Below, in pieces: positions 1-9,800 of a DNA stretch of 64,000 nt (its first letter is position 1; the number at the start of each line of letters is the position of its first letter). The position numbers were made by a program, and so were the translations under genes. The notes beneath the pieces are model-generated. The model was not told where the DNA came from. It made no database searches and was given only the letters and a program-made list of their open reading frames with translations. The stretch spans positions 1-64,000 of the forward strand of contig JAIRPK010000040.1 of the NCBI GenBank assembly GCA_031257015.1. Direction: 5' to 3'. Source of the DNA: Tannerellaceae bacterium (GTDB taxonomy: Bacteria > Bacteroidota > Bacteroidia > Bacteroidales > Tannerellaceae).

Positions 1-228
1 CCGAAACCCAGCGCACCATTTCCGAAACCCAGCGCACCATTTCCGAAAGCCAGCGCACCATTTCCGAAAGTCAGCGCACCATTTCCGAAAGCCAGCGCAC
101 CATTTCCGAAAGTCAGCGCACCATTTCCGAAACCCAGCGCACCATTTCCGAAAGCCAGCGCACCATTTCCGAAAGTCAGCGCACCATTTCCGGAAACGTC
201 GGCACCAGCTCCGGAAACGTCGGCACCG
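1..228. repeat. Array A: 21-bp tandem repeat, at least nine units, cut by the window edge
   Basis: Nine consecutive 21-bp units start at position 1 and run to 189, followed by diverged 18-24 bp units rich in CCGGAA to about 280. Units differ mainly at one codon-sized position (CCC, GCC or GTC before AGCGCACC). The junction of units carries TTTCCGAAA, a 4+1+4 dyad. Frame 1 is open from position 1 to a TGA at 424-426 and would read a PKPSAPF-type heptapeptide repeat, then a proline/glutamate-rich stretch. Frame 3 is also open through the repeat (ETQRTIS heptads) to a TGA near 327, so an open frame alone is weak evidence of coding. The frame-1 stop overlaps the next gene's start as ATGA. This could be the 3' end of a repeat protein or a non-coding array like those at 6.4, 16.5, 22.0, 41.3 and 56.2 kb. 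Confidence 0.85.
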
Positions 229-422
229 GTGCGGGAACAGCCGGAACCAGAGCGGGAACAGCCGGAACCAGAGCCAATATTAGAATCTCCTTTTGTTTTA
301 GGGTTTGGCGGACTGACGGCTGAGGGAATAAATATTGGCCGGAATTTGCATCGTTCGGGAATTCATTTATATTTGCATAAATATTACTTATTTAATCTGT
401 TAGCTTTTAAATTAATATTGTC

Positions 423-1481
423 ATGAGAAAAATCGGAGCTTTTTGCTTATTCTGTTTCCTCATTTTATCCTGTTCTACTAAAAAAGATGACGCCGGCGAT
501 GAAAATGTTTCTACTGTACTACCTGACGAAATCGACGAAGTCCGCGTATTTCGCCTCGAATACTCCGATTTCAGGCACGAACTTGTTGCTAATGGCTTTG
601 TATCCGCGCAGAACAAGGCGGACTTGAGGTTTCAATCATCGGAAACAGTGACGGACATTTACGTGAAAAACGGCGACCGGGTCGAGAAAGGACAAAAAAT
701 AGCCGCTCTCGATGCCTTCAAGCTGAAAAACAGTCTGGCGCAGGCTAAAGACCAGCTTGAACGGGCACGGCTGGATTTGCAGGACGTCCTCATCGGACAG
801 GGGTTTTCGCCTAACGATACGGCAAGCGTTCCCAAGGACGTTATGCGCCTCGCCAAGGTGAAGAGCAATTATGACCAAAGCTTGAACCAATATGCCCTGG
901 CTGAGTATAATCTTTTCAATGCGATTCTCTACGCGCCCTTCAACGGCATAGTTGCCAATCTATTTGCAAAGGCTTTTAACATCCCCGCCGCTACTGAGCC
1001 GTTTTGTACGATAATAGACAATAACCGGCTGGAGGTGGAATTTAAGGTGCTGGAAAGTGAAATCGCGATGATTAACATCGGCGACAGGGCTGTAATTTCG
1101 CCGTTCTCCATCGTCGGGTTCTCCTGCGAAGGGCGGGTTAGCGAAATAAATCCTGCCGTCGATAAAAACGGGATGACGACGGTTAAGGCTATCGTCGCAG
1201 CAGCGCAAAATCGCCTTTATGACGGAATGAACGTCAAGGTTAATCTCCAGCGCTCGCTTGGAAGCCAGCTGGTTATCCCCAAGGATGCCCTCGTACTAAG
1301 GACTAACAAGAAGGTTGTCTTTACGCTAAAGGACGGAAGGGCGCAATGGCACTACGTACAGACGACGCTTGAAAACTCTTTCGGTTATGTCGTCTCCGAA
1401 GGACTTTCGGAAGGGGACAGCGTCATCTTTGAGGGGAATATCAACCTGGCGCATGAAACGCCGGTCGTGCTTAAACGTTGA
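423..1481 (+). CDS. RND efflux periplasmic adaptor (membrane-fusion) lipoprotein
   Basis: A 352-residue protein with a signal peptide and lipobox LILSC, so Cys17 is the likely lipidation site. Family logic: adaptors bridge the inner-membrane RND pump and the TolC channel in the periplasm. Visible domains in order are the first half of a barrel-sandwich (lipoyl-like) domain at about 66-97 (NGDRVEKGQKIAALD), a helical hairpin at about 98-160, the second lipoyl half at about 163-185 (LYAPFNGIVANL), then beta-barrel and membrane-proximal domains. It is first in an operon with an RND pump (1587) and a TolC-type channel (4680). Its ATG overlaps the stop of the upstream repeat frame (ATGA). Substrate cannot be told from sequence. 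Confidence 0.92.
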   Translation: MRKIGAFCLFCFLILSCSTKKDDAGDENVSTVLPDEIDEVRVFRLEYSDFRHELVANGFVSAQNKADLRFQSSETVTDIYVKNGDRVEKGQKIAALDAFKLKNSLAQAKDQLERARLDLQDVLIGQGFSPNDTASVPKDVMRLAKVKSNYDQSLNQYALAEYNLFNAILYAPFNGIVANLFAKAFNIPAATEPFCTIIDNNRLEVEFKVLESEIAMINIGDRAVISPFSIVGFSCEGRVSEINPAVDKNGMTTVKAIVAAAQNRLYDGMNVKVNLQRSLGSQLVIPKDALVLRTNKKVVFTLKDGRAQWHYVQTTLENSFGYVVSEGLSEGDSVIFEGNINLAHETPVVLKR

Positions 1482-1586
1482 GCCTGCGGAATTATGAAAG
1501 AACTGACGGTTCGGATTTCGCCGGTGAAGATGATGGGGCGGCAGGGCGAAACACACATTAATATAATACAACAACTGTAAAACTGA

Positions 1587-4500
1587 ATGGTACGTTTTTT
1601 AATCAGCCGGCCTATCGCCGTTTTCATGGCGTTCACAGCTTTTTTCATCCTCGGTGTTATTACTTACTTTAATGTCCCGGTTTCTCTTTTGCCGGACATC
1701 GCAATTCCGGAAATCGCCGTGCAAATCTCCGGCAAAAACCGATCGGCAAGAGAATTGGAAAATACTGTTGTCGCACCTGTCAGGCAGCAATTACTGCAAA
1801 TCGGAAAATTACGGGACATTCGCTCTGAAACAAGGGATGGCAACGCGATTGTTAGGCTCGTCTTCGAGTATGGAACGAATACTGACCTTGCTTTTATAGA
1901 AGTTAACGAGAAAATCGACGCCGCAATGAATTATATTCCAAGGGACGTCGAGAGGCCACGGGTCGTCAAGGCGAGCGCGACCGACATTCCTGTCTTTAAT
2001 CTCAATCTCACACTGAAGGACGACATCCGATTCCAGGACAACGAATCTGCTTCAACATTCCTAGACCTTTGCGAATTGTCCGAAACGGTAATCAAACGGC
2101 AAATTGAACAATTGCCGCAAATTGCCATGGTGGATGTCACGGGAATTGTTAATAAACAAGTGGACATAATGCCGGACGAAAAGTTGCTTTCCATTACAGG
2201 CATTACGCAGGCTGACATCGAAAACGCCCTGAGCAATAATAACATCGAACCGGGCGGAATGATCGTGAGGGACGGTTATTACGAATACAATATTAAATTC
2301 TCCGCCGTTCTCAGAACCGTTGAGGACATACAAAATATCTACATCCACAAAAACAACAAACTTTTCCAGCTGAAAGACATCGCCGACGTCTCGCTCGCCC
2401 CTGAAAAAGAAAAGGGAATGGCCTTCCACAACGGTAAAAGGGCAGTCACGCTCGCAATTATCAAACAGGCGGGAGAGAATATGTACAATATGCAAAAGTC
2501 GCTGGACAAGGTTATCGAGCGTTTCCGAAATGACTACCCGACAATCGAGTTCGCTATCTCACAGAATCAGACAGAGTTGCTGGATTATACCATCTCCAAC
2601 CTTCAGCAGAACCTCATCCTCGCTTTCTTATTCGTATGCTTCGTCTCGGCGCTGTTTATGAAAGACGTCAAGTCGCCGCTCATCATTGGCATCTGCATGT
2701 TTATTTCGTTAATTATAAGTTTGATGTTCTTTTACCTTTGTCACATCTCGCTCAACGTTGTTTCTCTCACAGGTTTAATCCTCGCGCTGGGAATGATGAT
2801 CGACAATTCAATAATCGTAACTGACAATATAGGCCAATATCGGCAACGCAACTTCTCAATCGACGACGCCTGCATAAAAGGAACCAACGAAGTCCTCGCG
2901 CCAATGCTCAGCTCCGTATTTACAACCATTTCCGTCTTCATTCCTCTCATTTTTCTTAGCGGAATTGCCGGAGCTATCTTCTTTGACCAGGCTTTTTCAG
3001 TGACGGCGGGGCTGCTCGTCTCATACGCAACGGGGATAATTCTTCTGCCGGTTCTTTACAAATTAACTTTCGGAAAGAAAAACAGGCATGGGAAGAAGGA
3101 TAATGATATTAATCATTCTCAACACGCAGATTCTGTCCTCGACAAAATATACGACGCTGGAATTAACTGCGTCTTCTCGCATAAAATCATTACTACGGCT
3201 ATTATGCTTGCTGTTTTTCCTCTCTGCTTCCTCTTTTTCGTTATCATTCCAAAAGAAAAAATGCCAGACATAAGTCAAAACGAACTGATGATCAATGTCG
3301 ACTGGAACGAAAATGTACACATCGGCGAGAATAAAGCGCGAACGCTGGATTTCCTCAATTTCACCGATTCCCTTACCATCGAACATTCCACTCTCATCGC
3401 GCAACAGCAGTTCCTTCTCAATCGAGAAAGAGAAAAAACATCGTCCGAAAGCAGCATTTACGTTAAAACGCCAGAAAAAAAGGACATCAAGCAACTTAAA
3501 GCAACGACCGAACAATGGTTCGCAGCTCATTTCCCGCAGGCCGTCGTATCATTCTCGCCGGTAGGCACAATTTTTGAAAAAATATTCACTACCGGCGAGC
3601 CGGATCTCGTCGTCGAGTATTATACAAAGAAGCGTGCGCAGGCTCCGGACGCACAATCCATCAGGCAACTGGAGACAGAACTCCACCGCAAAACAGGGGA
3701 AGCGCCGTTAGGAATTTCTTTTCAAAAACAACTCAATTTACATATCAACCGAGAGAAATTATTGCTCTACAAAGTCTCATACGACGAGGTCTATCGGGCT
3801 TTAAAAACAGGATTCAAGGAAAACGAATTTGCCGTCATGCGCTCATACCGGCAATATTTCCCGATTGTTCTCGGAAGCGAAGAGCAAAGCGTCAGAAGCG
3901 TCCTCGACAATACGCTTGTTTACGCAGCGGCAACCGAAAACAACGAACGAATCAGACTGCCACTCAGCGTTTTTATATCTTCAAGCCCGACAGAAGACCT
4001 CAAAACCATCGTCGCCGGTAAAAACGGCGAATATATCCCGCTGGAATTTTACAATAATGCCGAGCAAATCATCCCTGTCGCAAAGCAAATGAATATACAA
4101 AACGAACAATGGGAAATTGATTTCTCAGGCTCATTCTTCTCCAACCGAAAAATGATTAACGAACTGCTTATCATCCTGCTTATCTCGCTCTTACTCATGT
4201 ATTTCATCCTCGCAGCGCAGTTTGAAAGCTTCGTCCAACCGTTAATCGTCCTCCTCGAAATCCCCATTGATATTACGGCCTCAATGGCGCTGCTGCTAAT
4301 CCTCGGACACAATCTCAACCTCATGTCGGCAATCGGAATGGTCGTCACGTGCGGCATCACAATCAACGACAGCATCCTCAAAGTCGATATGATGAACCAA
4401 TTGCGACGGCAGGGCTTCCCGCTAATGCAAGCAATTCACGAAACCGGACGGAGAAGAATGAAAGCCATCCTTATGACAAGCCTCACATCCATCGTCTGTA

Positions 4501-4673
4501 TGGCACCGCTACTGTTCAGCTACGATATGGGGTCGGAATTGGAAAAGCCGCTAGCAATCGCAACTATCGGAGGCATGATAATCGGAACGCTCGCAAGTCT
4601 TTTTATCGTCCCGCTTGCGTATTGGGGCATCTACCGAAATAAAAATGGAAAGCTATTAACGAATAATGTATAA
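1587..4673 (+). CDS. RND-family efflux pump, inner-membrane permease (HAE1-like)
   Basis: A 1028-residue protein of the AcrB/MexB type. TM1 lies at about 4-23, a large periplasmic loop follows, then a TM block at about 335-480 and a second half with the same plan, ending in TM segments at about 850-1020. The TM4 region reads LALGMMIDNSIIV; Asp406 corresponds to the first of the two proton-relay aspartates of AcrB, while the second position is Asn, as in many Bacteroidetes homologues. It would export substrates from periplasm or inner membrane using the proton gradient, with the adaptor at 423 and the channel at 4680. The 105 bp between adaptor and pump carry only a 28-codon ATG frame (1494-1580) that I do not call. 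Confidence 0.93.
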   Translation: MVRFLISRPIAVFMAFTAFFILGVITYFNVPVSLLPDIAIPEIAVQISGKNRSARELENTVVAPVRQQLLQIGKLRDIRSETRDGNAIVRLVFEYGTNTDLAFIEVNEKIDAAMNYIPRDVERPRVVKASATDIPVFNLNLTLKDDIRFQDNESASTFLDLCELSETVIKRQIEQLPQIAMVDVTGIVNKQVDIMPDEKLLSITGITQADIENALSNNNIEPGGMIVRDGYYEYNIKFSAVLRTVEDIQNIYIHKNNKLFQLKDIADVSLAPEKEKGMAFHNGKRAVTLAIIKQAGENMYNMQKSLDKVIERFRNDYPTIEFAISQNQTELLDYTISNLQQNLILAFLFVCFVSALFMKDVKSPLIIGICMFISLIISLMFFYLCHISLNVVSLTGLILALGMMIDNSIIVTDNIGQYRQRNFSIDDACIKGTNEVLAPMLSSVFTTISVFIPLIFLSGIAGAIFFDQAFSVTAGLLVSYATGIILLPVLYKLTFGKKNRHGKKDNDINHSQHADSVLDKIYDAGINCVFSHKIITTAIMLAVFPLCFLFFVIIPKEKMPDISQNELMINVDWNENVHIGENKARTLDFLNFTDSLTIEHSTLIAQQQFLLNREREKTSSESSIYVKTPEKKDIKQLKATTEQWFAAHFPQAVVSFSPVGTIFEKIFTTGEPDLVVEYYTKKRAQAPDAQSIRQLETELHRKTGEAPLGISFQKQLNLHINREKLLLYKVSYDEVYRALKTGFKENEFAVMRSYRQYFPIVLGSEEQSVRSVLDNTLVYAAATENNERIRLPLSVFISSSPTEDLKTIVAGKNGEYIPLEFYNNAEQIIPVAKQMNIQNEQWEIDFSGSFFSNRKMINELLIILLISLLLMYFILAAQFESFVQPLIVLLEIPIDITASMALLLILGHNLNLMSAIGMVVTCGITINDSILKVDMMNQLRRQGFPLMQAIHETGRRRMKAILMTSLTSIVCMAPLLFSYDMGSELEKPLAIATIGGMIIGTLASLFIVPLAYWGIYRNKNGKLLTNNV

Positions 4674-4679
4674 CAAATT

Positions 4680-6290
4680 GTGATGAAACGGATTTTTATG
4701 ATGATTAAACAGAACAAACAAATGCCTTTTACATGTATAACGGCGTACAGGACTGAATTGAACATGCAACAGAGCAAAATAAAAACTGCTATTGTAAAGA
4801 CAAAGACTATCGGACGGACGGGGATTTTGTTTAAACTTCTCCCCTTTACCTTTATCCTGACATTGCTCCAGTTTTCTTCAGCTTTCGCCCAACAATTGCG
4901 ACTATCGCTTGAGAAAACTGTTGAAATAGCAGCGGACAGCTCACTCCAGGCTTTTAGCGCGAGGAACGTTTATCAGGCCAGCTACTGGGAGTTCCAGTCT
5001 TTCAGAGCAGCCAGACTGCCTTCGCTAACATTGCAAACGACACCTTTACAATACTACCGCGACATCACCCGGAGATACAACTCGGAAACTAACATGGATG
5101 TGTATCGAACACAACAATCTCTTTATTCTACGGCGAATATGTCGATTCGACAAAACCTTGACCTGACCGGAGGTACTTTCTTCATTGACACAGACTTGGG
5201 ATACATCAGAAACTTCGGCGACCAGGTCTATTCGCAGTTCACAAGCGTGCCGATTCGAGTCGGATACCGGCAGGAACTGTTCGGATTCAACAGCTTCAAG
5301 TGGGAAAAACGTATAGAACCGCTTAAATACAATAAGGCGCTCAGAAAATTTATTTATGACAGGGAAGAAATCTCCGAAAAGTCGGCAGAATACTTCTTCG
5401 ACCTCGCAATGGCGCAGACGGAATACGAAATGGCAACCGAAAACGTGGCATCCGCCGATACGCTTTACCGAATCGGAGAGGAGAGACAAAAAATCGCAGC
5501 AATTTCACAAGCCGACCTCCTCACTCTCAAGCTCGACGCCGTAAATGCCAAGAACACCATGAAAAATGCGGAAATAAATCTCAAGCGAGCAGCCTTCGCT
5601 TTTGCATCTTATCTCAACCTCGACAAGGAGACAGACGTCAGAATCATACTCCCCGAACGGCCGGCAGAGATGGAAATAGCTCTTGACGAAGCAATTGCAC
5701 ACGCAAAAGACAATAATCCGGAGCTGCTCGGCAACAAACAGGAAATTTTACAGGGGGAACGCGAAGTTGAACGGACAGCGAAAAGCTCAGTCTTCGACGC
5801 TTCCTTCTCCATCAGCGTAGGCTTCAACCAGGTCGCGAACAGCCTGGCAGACGTTTATCGAAAACCGTTGCAGCAGGATGTAATTTCGGTAACTTTCTCA
5901 ATTCCACTGGTCGATTGGGGCGTGCGGAAGGGAAAATTGAATATGGCACGCAATAATTTGAATGTGACGCGCATCTCCGTCAGCCAAAAAGAGCTTTCGC
6001 TCGAACAGAATGTAATAATGACAGTGAACGATTTCAATATTCAGCAAAATCTTATACAATCCGCCGAGGAAGCTCTATCGCTCGCCAACATGGCCTACGA
6101 TAATACACGCGAAAGGTTCATTATCGGCAAGGCGGACATCAACAGTCTCACGCTCTCACTCAACCGGCAAAAGGAAGCGAGGAAAAATTTCATCTCCGCA
6201 CTCAAAAATTATTGGCTTAGCTTTTACAAAATACGCAAACTTACGCTCTACGATTTCGCATTGAGGCGGGAGTTAAGTATAAACAATTAA
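4680..6290 (+). CDS. TolC-family outer-membrane efflux channel
   Basis: A 536-residue reading; the mature protein has two repeated outer-membrane efflux (OEP) domains with long coiled-coil segments. A hydrophobic signal (ILFKLLPFTFILTLLQFSSA) ends with AFA before QQL, so cleavage is likely near residue 70. This unusually late signal suggests the true start is downstream, most simply the ATG at 4764 (residue 29). It begins 6 bp after the RND pump and completes a tripartite adaptor-pump-channel set. Its TAA stop overlaps the ATG of the following repeat frame (TAATG). Confidence 0.9.
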   Translation: MMKRIFMMIKQNKQMPFTCITAYRTELNMQQSKIKTAIVKTKTIGRTGILFKLLPFTFILTLLQFSSAFAQQLRLSLEKTVEIAADSSLQAFSARNVYQASYWEFQSFRAARLPSLTLQTTPLQYYRDITRRYNSETNMDVYRTQQSLYSTANMSIRQNLDLTGGTFFIDTDLGYIRNFGDQVYSQFTSVPIRVGYRQELFGFNSFKWEKRIEPLKYNKALRKFIYDREEISEKSAEYFFDLAMAQTEYEMATENVASADTLYRIGEERQKIAAISQADLLTLKLDAVNAKNTMKNAEINLKRAAFAFASYLNLDKETDVRIILPERPAEMEIALDEAIAHAKDNNPELLGNKQEILQGEREVERTAKSSVFDASFSISVGFNQVANSLADVYRKPLQQDVISVTFSIPLVDWGVRKGKLNMARNNLNVTRISVSQKELSLEQNVIMTVNDFNIQQNLIQSAEEALSLANMAYDNTRERFIIGKADINSLTLSLNRQKEARKNFISALKNYWLSFYKIRKLTLYDFALRRELSINN

Positions 6291-6880
6291 TGCTTATGAA
6301 TACAGACTACATCAACGTGCCACTATCAACAATTCCATTCAGCGAATCAACATTTAAACATGGCGAACAGCCAAAAAAACATGTTAAATTGTCAATTAAA
6401 CATGTTTTTTCGCCGCCGCAACATGTATTCCTCGCGATTGTACATGTTTTCTTGCCTCTACAACATGTTCTCTTGGCGATTGTACATGTTTTTTTACCAA
6501 TTCAACATGTATTCCTCACGATTGTACATGTTTTTTTACCGATACAACATGTTTTTCTCACGATTGTACATGTTTTGCTCCCGATTAACCATGATATACT
6601 ACCAGCTAAACATGTACAATTGCCAAAAAAACATGTTGTAGAGACAAAAAAACATGTTCAATCGCCAAGAATACATGTTGCAGAGCCAGGAAAACATGTA
6701 CAATCGCGAGGAATACATGTTGTAGCGGTAAAAAAACATGTACAAGCATCAAAAAAACATGTTTATTTTTCAGCTAAACATGTTAAATGCCTAATTGGAC
6801 AGGTGAAATTGTCGATTCGACATATTCAATCGTCAATTTATCATATTGCCTGTCAAGCTTTTCCCTTAATCTATACATAA
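6290..6880 (+). CDS. Possible heptapeptide-repeat protein read across array B
   Basis: A 196-codon frame with ATG overlapping the tolC-type stop (TAATG) and ending 19 bp before the next RND gene, so it sits like an operon member. It is almost entirely a degenerate seven-residue repeat with KHV, QHV, VHV or IHV at each ACATGT site and four variable residues between. There is no signal peptide or recognisable domain. An overlapping +1 frame is open over 93 codons. Because the DNA repeat unit is 21 bp and lacks stop codons, an open frame may be a by-product of the array. I keep it as a low-confidence gene. Confidence 0.3.
   Translation: MLMNTDYINVPLSTIPFSESTFKHGEQPKKHVKLSIKHVFSPPQHVFLAIVHVFLPLQHVLLAIVHVFLPIQHVFLTIVHVFLPIQHVFLTIVHVLLPINHDILPAKHVQLPKKHVVETKKHVQSPRIHVAEPGKHVQSRGIHVVAVKKHVQASKKHVYFSAKHVKCLIGQVKLSIRHIQSSIYHIACQAFPLIYT
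6358..6846. repeat. Array B: 24 ACATGT-type sites exactly 21 bp apart, inverted about the centre
   Basis: ACATGT or a close variant begins at 6358, 6379, 6400 and every 21 bp through 6841 without a phase slip: 24 sites, 19 of them perfect hexamers, with degenerate versions at 6358, 6589, 6799, 6820 and 6841. The 15-bp intervals have diverged. The left and right halves are inverted relative to each other about position 6570: 6421-6447 is the exact reverse complement of 6694-6720, and neighbouring pairs match with a few differences. The array lies between the channel gene and the second RND gene. Confidence 0.95.
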
Positions 6881-6899
6881 TGCTTATTTTTTTAAGGCC

Positions 6900-9800
6900 A
6901 TGAAGATCTCCTCGTTTTCAATCATCCTCATATTCGTTTGCATCACCCTGTCAGGATTGGCATTTTTGCCGATTTTGCCGGTGAAACTCGCACCTTCGCA
7001 AACGCTGCCGCAGATAAATGTCAGATTTAACATGCCCGGCAGCGCCTCCCGCGTGGTCGAAATGGAAGTAAGCTCGAAATTGGAAGCAATGTTCAGCAGA
7101 ATTAAGGGCGTTGAAAATATCACCTCCACTTCGGGCAATGGATGGGGAAATATCAACATTCGTTTTGATAAATATGTAAACGTAGATGCCGCCCGTTTTG
7201 AGGTATCAGCTGTCATACGCCAGATTTGGCCACATTTGCCGGCGGAGACGAATTACCCGGTCATTTCGTTGAGCCGTTCCGATGAAAATGCAGACAGGCC
7301 ATTCCTTAGTTATACGGTCAATGCACCTGCAAATCCGGTCGTAATACGCAGGTTTGCCGAAAATATCATACAGCAAAGGCTTTCGCAAATTGAAGGAGTG
7401 AACCGCATCGACGTGCAGGGGGCAATGCCGATGGAATGGAGGCTCGAATATGATTACAAGCAACTGGAAACGCTGAATTTGAGCGTCAGCGACATTCAGG
7501 ATGCTATCGCAGGACATCTGAACCGGGAGTTCTTCGGTATGGCTTACGGAGATAGCCAGTCGGGCGACAGGCAGTGGATAAGAATTTCCCTTTCTCCCAA
7601 TGAGGATGCGGAATCAAACTTTAATCCGGCTGATATTTACGTGAAAAATGTTGACGGACGACTGATTTCGCTGGACAAAATCGTATCCGTTGAGCGCCTT
7701 GAACAAAACGCGCACAGTTATTACCGCATAAACGGACTAAATTCAATATATCTCTCAATCACCGCCGAGGAAAATGCCAACCAGCTAAAGCTTAGCCGGG
7801 AGATTAAAGAGACGCTGAACGAGATGAAACGCTTGTCCTTGTTTCCCGCAGGTTACGAAATGCACCTTAGCTATGACGCAACGGAATATATCGACGAGGA
7901 GTTGGATAAAGTTTATTTCCGTTCGGGATTAACGATGGTAATTCTTTTATTATTCGTGTTGATTATTTATCGAAACGCGAAATATTTGTTGTTAATTTCC
8001 GCGTCTTTATTCATGAATATAGCGATTGCTCTTATCTTTTATTATTTCGGAGGACTGGAGATTCAACTGTATTCGCTGGCAGGGATTACAATCTCGCTTA
8101 CGCTGGTTATTGATAACACAATCGTAATGTCCGACCAGCTTATAAGGCGGGGAAATAAAAAGGCCTTTTCGGCAATTCTTGCGGCAACGATTACAACGAT
8201 TGCGTCACTGATAATTATCTTTTTCATGGATGAAAAAATACGGTTGAACCTGCAGGATTTTGCATTGGTTATAATCATTAATCTGGCAACATCGTTGTTT
8301 ATTGCATTGTTTCTTGTGCCGGCTTTAATTGAGAAATTAAAAATTGGGGCAAAAAGGAAATTCAGGCGGCGACGGAGGTTTTTTTTAGACCGTATTTATG
8401 TGGCTTTTTGCCGATTCATGTGGAGATTTCGTGTTGCTGCCTGCATCTTGCTTCTACTCGTTTTCGGCCTTCCTGTTTTCATGATTCCTGATAAACTGGA
8501 GGGCGAAGGACGTTGGCACGACGTGTTTAACAAGACGCTAGGCTCGCAATATTACAAGGGGAAAATCAAGCCGCATGTCGATACATGGATGGGGGGAACG
8601 CTGCGCCTTTTTGCACAGAAAGTGTTTGAGGGGAGTTACTTCTCCGACCGCTCGCAGACGTCTGTTTACGTGACGGCAACACTGCCGAACGGGGCTACCG
8701 TGACGCACATGAACAATTTAATCCAGCGCATGGAAACGTACATCAGCCAGTTCACTGAAGTGCGGCAATTTCAGACTAATATTCAGAGCGCAAGACGTGC
8801 CAGCATCTATATTACATTTACGAAAGAGGGCGAGCGCACGGGTTTTCCATACGTTCTTAAATCTAAATTAATAAGCAAATCTATTGAGCTTGGAGGAGGC
8901 TCGTGGACGGTCAGTGGTTTAGGTGACGGATTCAGTAATGAAATTCGCGAATTTGCCGGAAGCTATCAGGTTCTTCTTTATGGCTATAATTATGACGAAC
9001 TGAGCGAATGGACGGAGCGTTTCAAGCAAAGGCTTTTGGAAAATAGGAGGATAAAGGAAGTGATAATCGCCTCGGAGTTCTCATATTTCAAGGACGATTA
9101 TCAGGAGTTTGTGTTTAAGCTTAACCGCGAGCGTCTGGCGCAGGAAAATATCCGACCAATCGAGCTTTTTGCAAGCCTTAAACCGACATTCGGACAGGAT
9201 ATTTCCGCTGGTATGTTGGCGGGCGAGTTCGGCATGGAAAGAATCGTTCTTCATTCCCGACAATCGAAGGAATATGACATTTGGAGTCTGGAGAATATTC
9301 CGGGAAAAACAGGTGTAAACACTGAGTATAAACTTGCGGAACTTGCCGGGCTGGAAAAGATGCAGGCTCCACAGAATATCGTTAAGGAAAATCAACAATA
9401 TCGTCTTTGTTTGCAGTTTGAATACATCGGTGCGGGGGCGCAAGGACGAAAGCTTTTGGAACGAAACATCAAGGAGTTTAAAACGCTCCTGCCGATGGGA
9501 TATACAATCGAGAGCAGGGAACGATATTGGGCTTTCGGGAAGGACGGTGGGAAGCAATATGCGTTGTTGCTGCTGATTTTTGTTATCATTTACTTTATGT
9601 GCAGTATATTATTCAATTCGTTAAGGCAGCCGTTTTCTGTAATTTTTGTCATTCCTGTGTCGTTCATTGGTATATTCCTGACCTTTTATTTGTTTAAGCT
9701 GAATTTTGACCAGGGGGGCTTTGCATCGTTCATTCTGCTCTGCGGATTGTCGGTCAACGCCAATATTTATATTATTAATGAGTATAACAGCATCCTGCAC

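Noticed and set aside
6358-6846. CRISPR array
   Set aside because: The repeated core is only six bases and the intervals are 15 bp, degenerate and partly inverted copies of each other; no cas genes are present. The same objection holds for the other arrays.
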